From: an uncultured Pelagibacteraceae bacterium
GTDB taxonomy: Bacteria; Pseudomonadota; Alphaproteobacteria; Pelagibacterales; Pelagibacteraceae
Direction: 5' to 3'
DNA: 64,000 bases
Assembly: GCA_902599495.1 (NCBI GenBank)
Contig: CACKFY010000004.1
Span: forward strand, 23,970-87,969
Shown here: in pieces, positions 16,194 to 24,288 of the stretch
How positions within the stretch are numbered: position 1 is the first letter of the stretch
Layout: each line of letters opens with the position of its first letter
Notes under the pieces: model-generated
The model's database searches: none
Seen by the model: only the letters and a program-made list of their open reading frames with translations
What the model was told of the DNA's origin: nothing
Translations under genes and position numbers: made by a program

Positions 16194-17060
16194 TTAACGA
16201 GATTTAATATTGTCTTGTGGAATAATTTTCTGTGTAATTCTGTCTAATATTATGGCTAATATAACAATACCTGTTCCTCCAACCACAGCACCGCCTATAT
16301 CTAATCTACCCAGTGCAACATATACGGTTAATCCTAAACCCCCTGCTCCAATTAGTGCGGCTATAACTACCATAGATAAAGCTAACATTAATGTTTGGTT
16401 AACTCCGGCCATTATAGTTTTCATAGCCAAAGGAATTTCTATTTTTGTTAGTATTAAGAACCGTGATAAACCTAAGCTAGCACCAGCTTCTTTAAATCCT
16501 TTTCCTACTTGTCTTATTCCTAAATTTGTTAATCTAACAATTGGTGGCAAAGCAAACACAATAGTTGCAACTACACCCGGCGTCAGACCCACGCCAAATA
16601 ACATTACAACAGGAATTAAATAGACAAAACTTGGTATTGTTTGCATTATATCAAGAATAGGCCTTAATATAGTTTCAAATAAATTACTTCTAGAAGCTAC
16701 AATGCCTAAAGGTATTCCAATTAGCATACAAAAGATAACTGCTGTGAAAATCATTGCTAAAGTTGTCATTGTTTCTTGCCACAAATCAACAAGGTCAATA
16801 AAAATTAAACTTAATGCTGATAATAATGCAAATTTTAATCCATTGGTTTTGAATGCAAAAGCCATGAATATTAAAATTACTATCGGAAATGGTATGAAAT
16901 TAAATAATGTGTCTAAACCGTTTAGTACTGAGTCTATCGGTGCGGATAATTTTTTAAAGAGTGGTCGTTGCATGAACAACCACTCCTTAATATGTTTTTC
17001 AATCCATTCTGCTATTGGAACGTATACTTCGTAGTCAGATGGTGAAAGTTTTAAGCTCAC
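16194..17060 (-). CDS. proW: Betaine-type ABC transporter permease
   Basis: A 288-aa membrane protein of the ProW/OpuAB family: a periplasmic/cytoplasmic N-terminal stretch with PIAEWIEKHIKEW, then about 6-7 helices and the family blocks IPLGIVASRSN, DIMQTIPSFVYLIP, GAGGLG and an EAA loop near EAGASLGLSRFLI. It carries glycine betaine-like quaternary amines. It follows a ProX-type binding protein by 11 nt and precedes the TmpA-like gene by 43 nt. No ProV ATPase lies in this operon or anywhere in the window, so it must borrow one from elsewhere or the locus has lost it. Confidence 0.88.
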   Translation of the reverse strand: MSLKLSPSDYEVYVPIAEWIEKHIKEWLFMQRPLFKKLSAPIDSVLNGLDTLFNFIPFPIVILIFMAFAFKTNGLKFALLSALSLIFIDLVDLWQETMTTLAMIFTAVIFCMLIGIPLGIVASRSNLFETILRPILDIMQTIPSFVYLIPVVMLFGVGLTPGVVATIVFALPPIVRLTNLGIRQVGKGFKEAGASLGLSRFLILTKIEIPLAMKTIMAGVNQTLMLALSMVVIAALIGAGGLGLTVYVALGRLDIGGAVVGGTGIVILAIILDRITQKIIPQDNIKSR

Positions 17061-17071
17061 TTACCTAAAAC

Positions 17072-18013
17072 TTATTTTATCCAACTGTCGAACGTACTTT
17101 GGTTCGCTTTAATCCACTCCTTAGCATGCTTCTTGATTGCTCTTTCGCTTTTCTCACCAGCATTCATCTTCATGTTTTGTGCTGCGATATCCGCTAGTGG
17201 AATAGATGCTTTTGAAAGCATTTTTTTCACTTTTGGATTAGCTTTTAAGAAATCAGAGTTAGCTGCTGGACGTATATCATCAGCACCAAAACCCATATTT
17301 ATTTTAGATTTTGTTGCATTAGATACTGCTACTTTTTTTGTAGCGCTGTAAGGAACTTCTATCCAAACAACATCTTGTCCAAGTTTTAAAGCACCAACTG
17401 TCCAATTCGGCGTCCAAGTATAAAATAATACTGGTTTACCGTTTTTGTATTTTGCAACTACGTCAGCCATAGATGCTGAATAGTCAGCTTTTACTGGATT
17501 AATAAAGTCACCTAAACCTAATTCAGCAAAGTGTTTTGTGATTTGCTTCTCACATCCCCAACCTGGAGGGCAAGCTACCATGTCTGCTTTACCGTCACCA
17601 TTTGAGTCAAATTTTGCTGCGTGTTTTTTAATATCCATTACGCTTTTGATACCAAGGCTGTCAGCTGATTTTTTGTCGATAAGGTAACCTTGTAAGCCAC
17701 CTTTTTTCATTACATAACCAACTTTTTTAACTTTACCTTTAGCTTCTTTGATATATCCATCATGAGTTCCAAACCATCCGTTTACCCATAGGTCAAGATC
17801 TCCTGCTGCCGCTGCAACGTAAAATACTGAAGGCTTAATTGCTTTAGGCTCAGTTACTTTGTAGCCCATTTTTTCCAAAGCTTGTTTGTATATTTCAGCT
17901 TGGAAATAACCAGTATCCCAGTTTGCTTTAGCCATTTTGATTTCGTTAGCATTAACTGCTTTTGTTATGAACAAAGCTGCAATCAAAGCAACGATAATTT
18001 TAAAATGTTTCAT
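17072..18013 (-). CDS. proX: ProX-type betaine-binding protein (copy 1)
   Basis: A 313-aa periplasmic protein with signal peptide MKHFKIIVALIAALFITKAVNA. ProX-type landmarks are LDLWVNGWFGTHDGY near residue 76, an EF-hand-like loop DSNGDGKAD near 135 followed by GWGCEKQ, and YTWTPNWTVG near 198. The tryptophans in those blocks correspond to the aromatic box of E. coli ProX that holds a trimethylammonium head group, so a quaternary amine ligand is likely. A close paralogue lies directly upstream. Confidence 0.88.
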   Translation of the reverse strand: MKHFKIIVALIAALFITKAVNANEIKMAKANWDTGYFQAEIYKQALEKMGYKVTEPKAIKPSVFYVAAAAGDLDLWVNGWFGTHDGYIKEAKGKVKKVGYVMKKGGLQGYLIDKKSADSLGIKSVMDIKKHAAKFDSNGDGKADMVACPPGWGCEKQITKHFAELGLGDFINPVKADYSASMADVVAKYKNGKPVLFYTWTPNWTVGALKLGQDVVWIEVPYSATKKVAVSNATKSKINMGFGADDIRPAANSDFLKANPKVKKMLSKASIPLADIAAQNMKMNAGEKSERAIKKHAKEWIKANQSTFDSWIK

Positions 18014-18146
18014 GTATACTCCTTATTTTTTTGAAAAAACTAGCATGTATAATTATTAAATGTAACCGTAATACAACTAAAAGGTGAGTTTTATTAAAAA
18101 AACTGAGGTAAATATTGATTAATTTGAGTTTTATTTTGAAATTAAA

Positions 18147-19079
18147 TTAGTTAATCCAGCTGTCAAAGATACTTTGATTTGCCTTTATCCAGTCTTCAGC
18201 ATGTTTCTTTATCGCTTTTTCACTTTTTTCGCCAGCGTTCATCTTAAGGTTTTGCTCAGCGATATCTGCTAGTGGTATAAAGGCTTTTTTTAACATTTTT
18301 TCAACTTTTGGATTAGCTTTTAAAAAATCAACATTTGCTGCAGCTCTAATATCATTTACACCAAAACCCATATTTAATTTAGATTTTGTTGCATTTGGTA
18401 CTTTAACTTCTTTTGTTTCGCTGTAAGGCACTTCAATCCAAACAACATCTTCTCCTAATTTTAATGTTCCAACTGTCCAGTTTGGCGTCCAAGTATAAAA
18501 TAAGATTGATTTTCCATTTTTGTATCTTGAAATTGTATCAGCCATAGATGCAGAATAATCGGCTTTTAATGGATTAATAAAATCTCCAAGACCAAGTTCT
18601 TCAAAATGTTTTGTAATTATCTTTTCACATCCCCACCCTGGGTGACATGCTACTAAATCAGCTTTTCCATCACCATTTGTGTCGAATTCTTTTGCATGTT
18701 TTTTGATATCCATTATTGATTTTATATTGAATTTGTCAGCAGTTTTCTTATCAATTAAATAACCCTGTAAACCACCCTTTTCTACAACATATCCTACGGG
18801 TTTAACTTTTCCCATTGATTCAGTTACATAGGTATTATGATTATCAAACCATCCGTTTACCCATAAATCCATATCACCTGCAGCAGCTGCCACATAAAAG
18901 ACTTGAGGCTTCATTACTGTTGGTCCAGTCACTTTATAACCCATTTTTTCTAAAGCTTTTTTATATATTTCTGCTTGAAAATAACCTGTATCCCAATCAG
19001 CTTTTCCCATTTTAATTTCTTTTGCATTTAAAGAAGTTAAGAAAAATAGCGCGCTTATAATTGATATAATAAATTTCAT
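18147..19079 (-). CDS. ProX-type betaine-binding protein (copy 2, tandem paralogue)
   Basis: A 310-aa paralogue of the adjacent ProX protein, collinear over the whole length, with signal peptide MKFIISIISALFFLTSLNA. It keeps LDLWVNGWF-type (here MDLWVNGWFDNHNTY), DTNGDGKADLVA, GWGCEKI and YTWTPNWTVG, so the aromatic cage is conserved. Differences cluster around the mobile loops (TGPTVMKPQ against TEPKAIKPS; VACHPGWG against VACPPGWG), which may tune ligand choice. It is the first gene of the operon; 133 bp separate it from copy 1, enough for a second promoter. Tandem duplication followed by divergence is the simplest origin. Confidence 0.85.
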   Translation of the reverse strand: MKFIISIISALFFLTSLNAKEIKMGKADWDTGYFQAEIYKKALEKMGYKVTGPTVMKPQVFYVAAAAGDMDLWVNGWFDNHNTYVTESMGKVKPVGYVVEKGGLQGYLIDKKTADKFNIKSIMDIKKHAKEFDTNGDGKADLVACHPGWGCEKIITKHFEELGLGDFINPLKADYSASMADTISRYKNGKSILFYTWTPNWTVGTLKLGEDVVWIEVPYSETKEVKVPNATKSKLNMGFGVNDIRAAANVDFLKANPKVEKMLKKAFIPLADIAEQNLKMNAGEKSEKAIKKHAEDWIKANQSIFDSWIN

Positions 19080-19139
19080 CCTTAATAGATTAAGATAATT
19101 TAGTAGATAATTAAAATTGAGATTTGTCGCAGTTTAGAA

Positions 19140-19538
19140 TCAGCTTCTTTTACAGCTTGTACACAAGCCGTAAAATTCTAAATTATATTTTTTATAGGTC
19201 ATACCTGTTTTGTCATGAAAATTTTTTAAATATTTAGAAAGTTTTTGGTTACTAATTTCAGTTACCTTTTCGCATGTTTCACAAATTGAGAAAGCTGTAG
19301 CTTTAGAAATTTCACAATTTGAATTTTTACAAGCCACAAAAGCATTTCTGCTTTCTACTTTATGAATTTTTCCTAATTTAATTAATTTTTCTAAGGCTCT
19401 ATAAACTTGTAAGGGGGCTTTAATGCCTTTTTTTTGAACATTAAATAAAATTGAATAAGCTTTTAAAGGTTCTTTTGCTTTTTCAATAATATCTAGAATT
19501 ATTTTTTGATTTTTAGAAAGAGTTTGTATTTGAGCCAT
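19140..19538 (-). CDS. zur: Zinc uptake regulator, Fur family
   Basis: A 132-aa Fur-family repressor with an N-terminal winged helix (LSKNQKIILDIIEKAKEPLKAYSIL) and a C-terminal metal-binding half with CETCEK and a terminal CTSCK pair, the structural Zn cysteines. The ORF track starts at a TTG at 19553 (MVKYN...); I prefer the ATG at 19538 (MAQIQTL). It is the last gene behind znuC and znuB and three identical GTTATATTATAAC boxes occur in the window, so the Zur assignment is much better than Fur. It should repress znuA, znuBC and the BASS gene when zinc is plentiful. Confidence 0.85.
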   Translation of the reverse strand: MAQIQTLSKNQKIILDIIEKAKEPLKAYSILFNVQKKGIKAPLQVYRALEKLIKLGKIHKVESRNAFVACKNSNCEISKATAFSICETCEKVTEISNQKLSKYLKNFHDKTGMTYKKYNLEFYGLCTSCKRS

Positions 19539-19560
19539 ATTATATTTTACCAATTAACTT

Positions 19561-20364
19561 TCATTTTTTCAATTCAGAAAATTTTTTTGTTTTAATAAGT
19601 GAAATTAAAAATAGTAGTAATGCTGCAGTTATAATTGAAGGACCAGATGCTGTATTAAATTCTAAAGAAGAAAACAATCCTATTAAAATTGATAATAATC
19701 CTCCTATTGTGGATAAAAATGCCATTTGTATTGGATTATTTGACATATTTCTTGCTAGCGCAGCTGGAATAATTAGCATTCCAGTTATTAAAAGAAGTCC
19801 AACTATTTTTATTGAAACAGCAATTATAGCTGCCATCAAAATTGTAAATATCGCATTGTATCTGTCTGGTTTCATTCCTTCTGCTTTAGCTAAATCGTAA
19901 TTTATTGTTGAAGCAAACAAAGGCTTCCAAATAATTTTTAAAATTATTAAGATAAATACACCGCCGCCCCAAATTAATAACAAATCGCTTTGACTTACAG
20001 CTAGTATATCGCCGAACAGCAATCCCATTACATCAAATCTTATAGTTGTTAAAAATCCAATAATTACAAGCCCTATTGCTAGAGATGAATGAGCTAATAA
20101 ACCTAGTAAAGCATCGTTAGGAAGATTTGTTTTACTTTGTAATTGAAGAAGGAAAATAGCTATAACCGCTGATGTTAAAAAAACTGATAAAGCAATATTA
20201 AGTTCAAATACCAAAGCCATAGTTACACCTAATAAAGCTGAATGTGCAAGTGTGCCTGCAAAAAAAGACAATCTTCTCCAAATTACAAAGCATCCTATTG
20301 GACCTGTTATTAAAGCTATTCCAATTCCTGCAAGTAAAGCTCTTATAAAAAAATCATCAAGCAT
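19561..20364 (-). CDS. znuB: Zinc ABC transporter, permease
   Basis: A 267-aa inner-membrane protein with about 8 helices of the ABC-3 family: GPIGCFVIWRRLSFFAGTLAHSALLGV near residue 21 and GLLLITGMLIIPAALARN near 188 are characteristic. It carries Zn(II) from ZnuA into the cytoplasm. It starts one base after the znuC stop and is followed by zur at 22 nt, forming znuC-znuB-zur. Confidence 0.9.
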   Translation of the reverse strand: MLDDFFIRALLAGIGIALITGPIGCFVIWRRLSFFAGTLAHSALLGVTMALVFELNIALSVFLTSAVIAIFLLQLQSKTNLPNDALLGLLAHSSLAIGLVIIGFLTTIRFDVMGLLFGDILAVSQSDLLLIWGGGVFILIILKIIWKPLFASTINYDLAKAEGMKPDRYNAIFTILMAAIIAVSIKIVGLLLITGMLIIPAALARNMSNNPIQMAFLSTIGGLLSILIGLFSSLEFNTASGPSIITAALLLFLISLIKTKKFSELKK

Positions 20365-20365
20365 A

Positions 20366-21112
20366 TTATTTTTGATCTATTGTTCCGTCTTGAGAGTGAG
20401 TATGGTCATGTTTATGCTCGTAAAGGGATAGGATATTTGAAGCTCTATCACCGAATAATTCTTTATATTTGCTATCTTTAACGACATGATGTGGTGTTCC
20501 AGAGCAACAGACATGTCCATTTAAGCATAATACATAATCAGTAGCGGACATCACTACATGCAAATCATGTGAAATTAAAAGTATTCCACATTTCATTTTT
20601 TCTGAAATTTTTTTGATTAATTCATATAAGGCAATTTCACCTTTAAAATCAACACCCTGCACAGGTTCATCAAGCACTAATAATTCTGGTTGCTTAGAAA
20701 TAGCCCTTGCTATCAAAACTCTTTGAAACTCTCCTCCAGATAAATTACTTAAACTTTTATCCTTTAAATGTTCAACGCCTGTTAAATTTAAAGCTATATT
20801 AATTTGATCCTGGGTTAATTCCTCTGTCAAAGTCATAAAATCCGAAACTCTAATTGGTAAGGTCCAATCTATTAAAATTTTTTGAGGCACGTATCCAATT
20901 TTATTAGTGTATGTTTTAACTTTGCCATCTATTTTTTTATATATTCCCAGTGCAATTTTTGCTGTTGTTGATTTTCCAGAACCATTTGGACCTATCAACG
21001 TAACTATTTCACCTTGTTTAACTTCAAACGAAACACCTTTAACTAAAGATTTATCGTTTATTGAAATACCAACATTTTCAACCTTGAGTAGTACCTTATT
21101 TTTGTTTTCCAT
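20366..21112 (-). CDS. znuC: Zinc ABC transporter, ATP-binding protein
   Basis: A 248-aa ATPase: Walker A GPNGSGKST near residue 40, signature LSGGEFQR near 125, Walker B LLVLDEPVQGVD near 145 and the H-loop in ISHDLHVVM near 178. The C-terminus is His-rich (YEHKHDHTHSQD), typical of ZnuC. It is divergent from znuA with 57 bp between the start codons, and both Zur boxes lie in that gap, so one operator region controls both directions. Confidence 0.92.
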   Translation of the reverse strand: MENKNKVLLKVENVGISINDKSLVKGVSFEVKQGEIVTLIGPNGSGKSTTAKIALGIYKKIDGKVKTYTNKIGYVPQKILIDWTLPIRVSDFMTLTEELTQDQINIALNLTGVEHLKDKSLSNLSGGEFQRVLIARAISKQPELLVLDEPVQGVDFKGEIALYELIKKISEKMKCGILLISHDLHVVMSATDYVLCLNGHVCCSGTPHHVVKDSKYKELFGDRASNILSLYEHKHDHTHSQDGTIDQK

Positions 21113-21136
21113 AATAAAATCCTTGACCTTAAATAT

Positions 21137-21149
21137 GTTATATTATAAC
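21137..21149. promoter_or_regulatory. Zur box 1 (znuC/znuA divergent operator)
   Basis: GTTATATTATAAC, a perfect 13-bp palindrome with one unpaired centre base. It sits nearest znuC, in the 57-bp space between the divergent start codons. It fits the AT-rich palindrome known for alphaproteobacterial Zur. Confidence 0.85.
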
Positions 21150-21153
21150 AAAT

Positions 21154-21166
21154 GTTATATTATAAC
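21154..21166. promoter_or_regulatory. Zur box 2 (znuC/znuA divergent operator)
   Basis: A second exact GTTATATTATAAC, centred 17 bp from box 1 and ending 3 bp before the znuA ATG. Two dimers could bind side by side, and the second would cover the znuA ribosome binding region. Confidence 0.85.
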
Positions 21167-21169
21167 ACC

Positions 21170-22204
21170 ATGATAAACAAATTATTAAAGCTTACAATTA
21201 CTTTATTTATTACATTTACTGTAAATTTTTCAGCTAATGCAGATATTAAAGTTGTAGCTTCTATAAAACCTATACACTCATTAGCAAGTTATTTAATGGA
21301 TGGTGTAGGTAAACCAGATTTAATTGTAGATGGGTATAATTCTCCTCATGGATTTGCATTAAAACCATCGCACGCTAAAATGTTACAAAATGCTGACCTA
21401 GTTTTTTGGGTTGGTGAAGACTTAGAAACTTTTTTAGAAAAACCATTAAAATCAGTAGCAAAAAAAGCTGAAAAAATAGAATTAATGGAAATTAAAGGAT
21501 TAAAAAAATTAGAATTTAGAGAAAGAAACATATTCGAAGGCCATGATGACCATGGACATGACGATCACAAAGAACACGGTCATAAAGAAGCTAAACACGA
21601 TGATCATAAAGAACACGGTCATAAAGAAGCTAAACATGACGATCACAAAGAACACGGTCATAAAGAGGATAAACACGACGATCATCACGAGCATGCTCAC
21701 GGTGAACATGATCCACATATTTGGCTTGATCCAATGAACGCGAAAGTAATTTTAAGTGAAATGGCAGAGCATCTAATTGAAAACGATCAAGAAAATGCAT
21801 CAAAATATAAAGCTAATTTAAAAAAAGCACACAAAGAGTTAGACAAACTAACAAAAAAAGTTAAATCTGATTTAAATAAAGACTTTAAATCAATTGTTTT
21901 TCATGACGCCTACCAGTATTTCGAAAAAAGATTTGATGTTAATGTTTTAGGAGCTTTTACAGTAAATACAGATGTATTACCTGGTGCAGAACAATTATCT
22001 GAGATAAGAGAAGTAATTGAACATGAAAAAGTAAGTTGTGTATTTTCTGAACCTCAATTTAACCCAGATATAATCAAAGCAGTAGCAAAAGATACAAATA
22101 TTAAGACTGGAGTTATAGATCCTTTAGGAGCAACTCTAAATCCAGGAAAATCATTATATTTTGATTTAATTAGAAATATGTCTAAATCTTTCAAAGGTTG
22201 TTAA
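21170..22204 (+). CDS. znuA: Zinc ABC transporter, periplasmic binding protein
   Basis: Periplasmic Zn(II)-binding protein. The track starts at 21152, but that reads through Zur box 2; the ATG at 21170 gives signal peptide MINKLLKLTITLFITFTVNFSANA, so I use it (344 aa). Typical cluster A-I parts follow: VVASIKPIHSLASY, FWVGEDLETFL, then a His/Asp/Glu/Lys-rich loop from about residue 120 to 180 with tandem 13-aa repeats, DPHIWLDPMNAK, and VFHDAYQYFEKRF. The His-rich loop is usual in ZnuA and is thought to scavenge or buffer zinc; here it is long and plainly repetitive. Confidence 0.92.
   Translation: MINKLLKLTITLFITFTVNFSANADIKVVASIKPIHSLASYLMDGVGKPDLIVDGYNSPHGFALKPSHAKMLQNADLVFWVGEDLETFLEKPLKSVAKKAEKIELMEIKGLKKLEFRERNIFEGHDDHGHDDHKEHGHKEAKHDDHKEHGHKEAKHDDHKEHGHKEDKHDDHHEHAHGEHDPHIWLDPMNAKVILSEMAEHLIENDQENASKYKANLKKAHKELDKLTKKVKSDLNKDFKSIVFHDAYQYFEKRFDVNVLGAFTVNTDVLPGAEQLSEIREVIEHEKVSCVFSEPQFNPDIIKAVAKDTNIKTGVIDPLGATLNPGKSLYFDLIRNMSKSFKGC
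21557..21673 (+). repeat. 39-bp in-frame tandem repeat (three units) in znuA
   Basis: Three consecutive 39-bp units encode (H)DDHKEHGHKEAK-type 13-aa repeats, beginning at 21557, 21596 and 21635, with a decayed fourth unit after. The third unit ends EDK instead of EAK. Unit number may vary between strains by slippage. Confidence 0.85.
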
Positions 22205-22221
22205 GATTAATAATTTTAACA

Positions 22222-23442
22222 TTAGCTAAAATTTTTGTTATCTTCATTAATAGCTTCTTTAAGTCTTATCAAATAATCAGGAATAGCACTTTTAACTCTG
22301 CTCCATGTAGGTATGAACGGCGTATCCATAGGACTTTTTAAAAAAGAATCACCGGCCTTCATTATATTTGAAGCAAATAATTCGACTGTTTTTTCCTCAG
22401 TATGAGAATCAAATTTAAAACCATTCATTTCAGCATCGCTTCTATAGATGTCAATTAAATCTAATGCATATCGATAATATGTAGCTTTTAATGATCTAAA
22501 AGTTTCAGGGCTAAAAGTATTTCCTTGTGTTGCTAGTTTTCTAATTAAAGTTTTAATAATATCTAAAGACATTCTTGATAGTCCTTTGTTTTCATTATTT
22601 GCTGATAAGTCCTGATGTTTATGATCATATTTGTCAGCTAAATCAACTTGGCAAATATTTTGGGGAGAAAAATTTCTTTGCATTTCTGACAGAATACCAA
22701 CTTCAATACCCCAGTCTGATGATATTCTAAGCTCTGGTAAAACATTTCTTCTAAATGAAAACTCGCCTGCAAGAGGGTATTTGAATGATTTCATAAATTC
22801 TAAATAATCACTTTTTCCAATAGTTTTTTCTAAAGCAGTTAACAAAGGAAACACAAGTAATCTTGCAACTCGACCATTCATTTTCCCATTAGCTATTCTT
22901 GGGTAATATCCCTTACAAAACTCAAAGTTAAAAAAAGGATTTACAACAGGATAAAATAACTTTGCTAGCATTCTTCTATCATAAGTTTTAATATCACAAT
23001 CGTGAAGAGCAACAGATCTAGCTTCATCTCTTGCAATACACATGCCAAGACAATACCAAACATTTCTACCTTTTCCTGTCTCGCTCGGTGCTAAACCTTT
23101 CTCTTTAAGTTCTTCATGCAATTTTTTTAATTTAGGTCCATCATTCCATAAGATTGTAAAAGGTGTGTTTAAACCTTTAAAAAATTTCCAAGCCTTGATA
23201 GCCTCTGATTTTGAAGCCTTATCTAAACCAATAATGATATGGTTAAGATATTTTGTTTCTCCAATTTGTTTTACAATATTAGGTAATGCATCTCCTTTAA
23301 GTTCAGAATATAGACTTGGTAAAATTAATTCCATTTTTCTTTCTTTTGAAAATTTTAATAATTCTTTTTCTATATCAGCTGTAGATTTAGTCCCAAAATC
23401 GTGGAGATTTGAAATTATTCCATTTTGAGAAAAGTCACCCAT
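22222..23442 (-). CDS. gpgS: Glucosyl-3-phosphoglycerate synthase
   Basis: Transfers glucose from a nucleotide sugar to 3-phosphoglycerate, the first step to glucosylglycerate, a compatible solute that needs no nitrogen. The protein (406 aa from my start) has a GT-A fold: IIGLDKAS, a metal-binding HDCD near VALHDCDIKTYD, FCKGYYPR, FKYPLAGEFSFRR and DWGIEVG, all usual in GpgS. The track begins at 23502 (MGRGCQIG...), overlapping the phosphatase gene; the ATG at 23442 (MGDFSQNG) is more credible. Mannosylglycerate synthesis is a less likely alternative. Confidence 0.82.
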   Translation of the reverse strand: MGDFSQNGIISNLHDFGTKSTADIEKELLKFSKERKMELILPSLYSELKGDALPNIVKQIGETKYLNHIIIGLDKASKSEAIKAWKFFKGLNTPFTILWNDGPKLKKLHEELKEKGLAPSETGKGRNVWYCLGMCIARDEARSVALHDCDIKTYDRRMLAKLFYPVVNPFFNFEFCKGYYPRIANGKMNGRVARLLVFPLLTALEKTIGKSDYLEFMKSFKYPLAGEFSFRRNVLPELRISSDWGIEVGILSEMQRNFSPQNICQVDLADKYDHKHQDLSANNENKGLSRMSLDIIKTLIRKLATQGNTFSPETFRSLKATYYRYALDLIDIYRSDAEMNGFKFDSHTEEKTVELFASNIMKAGDSFLKSPMDTPFIPTWSRVKSAIPDYLIRLKEAINEDNKNFS

Positions 23443-23459
23443 AACAAAACTTATTCCTT

Positions 23460-24260
23460 TTATTTTATTTTTTCTAGTGCCAATTTGACAACCTCTACCC
23501 ACCCTTCTGGTGCAGTTTGTTTTGATATTATCAAATTTTTAATTTGTAGATCTTTATTAATAAACTTATCATTTTTTACCAAACAAGGTACATCTGAATT
23601 TTTTAGCATTTCTAGGTCATTATGATTATCGCCTATTGCTATAGTTTTTGGTTTAGATTTATATTTATTTTCAAGCATATAAATTATTTTCTTCATAGCA
23701 TCAGCTTTATTAACTCTATCACCTAAATTTAAAACCCTTCCACCATCTTTGAAATCTAAACCGATTTCTAATAAAATATTTTTTAAACTTAATTTTTCCT
23801 TGTTATTTCCCTCAAATTTTATCGGTATTGTACATGTTCTCTTAAATACCTGCTTAAGCTTATTTTCTGGTAAACCAAATATTTGAATTTGTTCTTGCGT
23901 TGTTAGATTTGAAATAACTCTACATTTGGATTTTAAATCTTGATTTATATTTTTATCAAAAATATTTTGAATTTCATAAACATTTTTAGCTAGAATAATT
24001 TTGTTTGGGAATTCGCTACTTAAAAAATTTAGGTTATGAATAATTGATCCATTTTCACTGATAAATGGAAATTTAAAGTTAGCTTCATTATTAAATTCTT
24101 TTATTTCATCCTCGGTTTTACTAGAATTCGGTATAATTATAATATTTTTGTTTTTTAACTCTTTTAGGAAAATTTTAATACTGTCGAACTTAAAAGTATC
24201 TCTATTTAAAAGTGTTCCATCTAAATCAGTAAATATTAAAATGGAAGAATTTGAATACAT
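23460..24260 (-). CDS. Glucosyl/mannosyl-3-phosphoglycerate phosphatase (HAD-IIB)
   Basis: A 266-aa HAD hydrolase with the nucleophile motif FTDLDGTLL (Asp10/Asp12), NSSKT motif II near residue 45 and the C-terminal metal motif GDNHNDLEML near 212. FISENGSIIH is typical of the mannosyl-3-phosphoglycerate phosphatase subfamily. It removes phosphate from glucosyl-3-phosphoglycerate to finish glucosylglycerate. It lies 17 bp before gpgS, and 28 bp after the ATP-grasp gene, on the same strand. Which hexose it prefers cannot be told from sequence alone. Confidence 0.85.
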   Translation of the reverse strand: MYSNSSILIFTDLDGTLLNRDTFKFDSIKIFLKELKNKNIIIIPNSSKTEDEIKEFNNEANFKFPFISENGSIIHNLNFLSSEFPNKIILAKNVYEIQNIFDKNINQDLKSKCRVISNLTTQEQIQIFGLPENKLKQVFKRTCTIPIKFEGNNKEKLSLKNILLEIGLDFKDGGRVLNLGDRVNKADAMKKIIYMLENKYKSKPKTIAIGDNHNDLEMLKNSDVPCLVKNDKFINKDLQIKNLIISKQTAPEGWVEVVKLALEKIK

Positions 24261-24288
24261 TTAAACTTTTAACACAAAAATAGTAAGA

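Noticed and set aside
21152-21169. Upstream ATG for znuA (track start)
   Set aside because: It would place Zur box 2 inside the coding region and add MLYYNT before a perfectly good signal peptide; the 21170 ATG is preferred.
21509-21718. 69-aa hydrophobic ORF (and the 21543-21737 plus-frame ORF)
   Set aside because: Both are alternative-frame readings of the His-rich znuA repeats; the repetitive Met/Val/Phe composition is an artefact of the CAT/GAT repeats.
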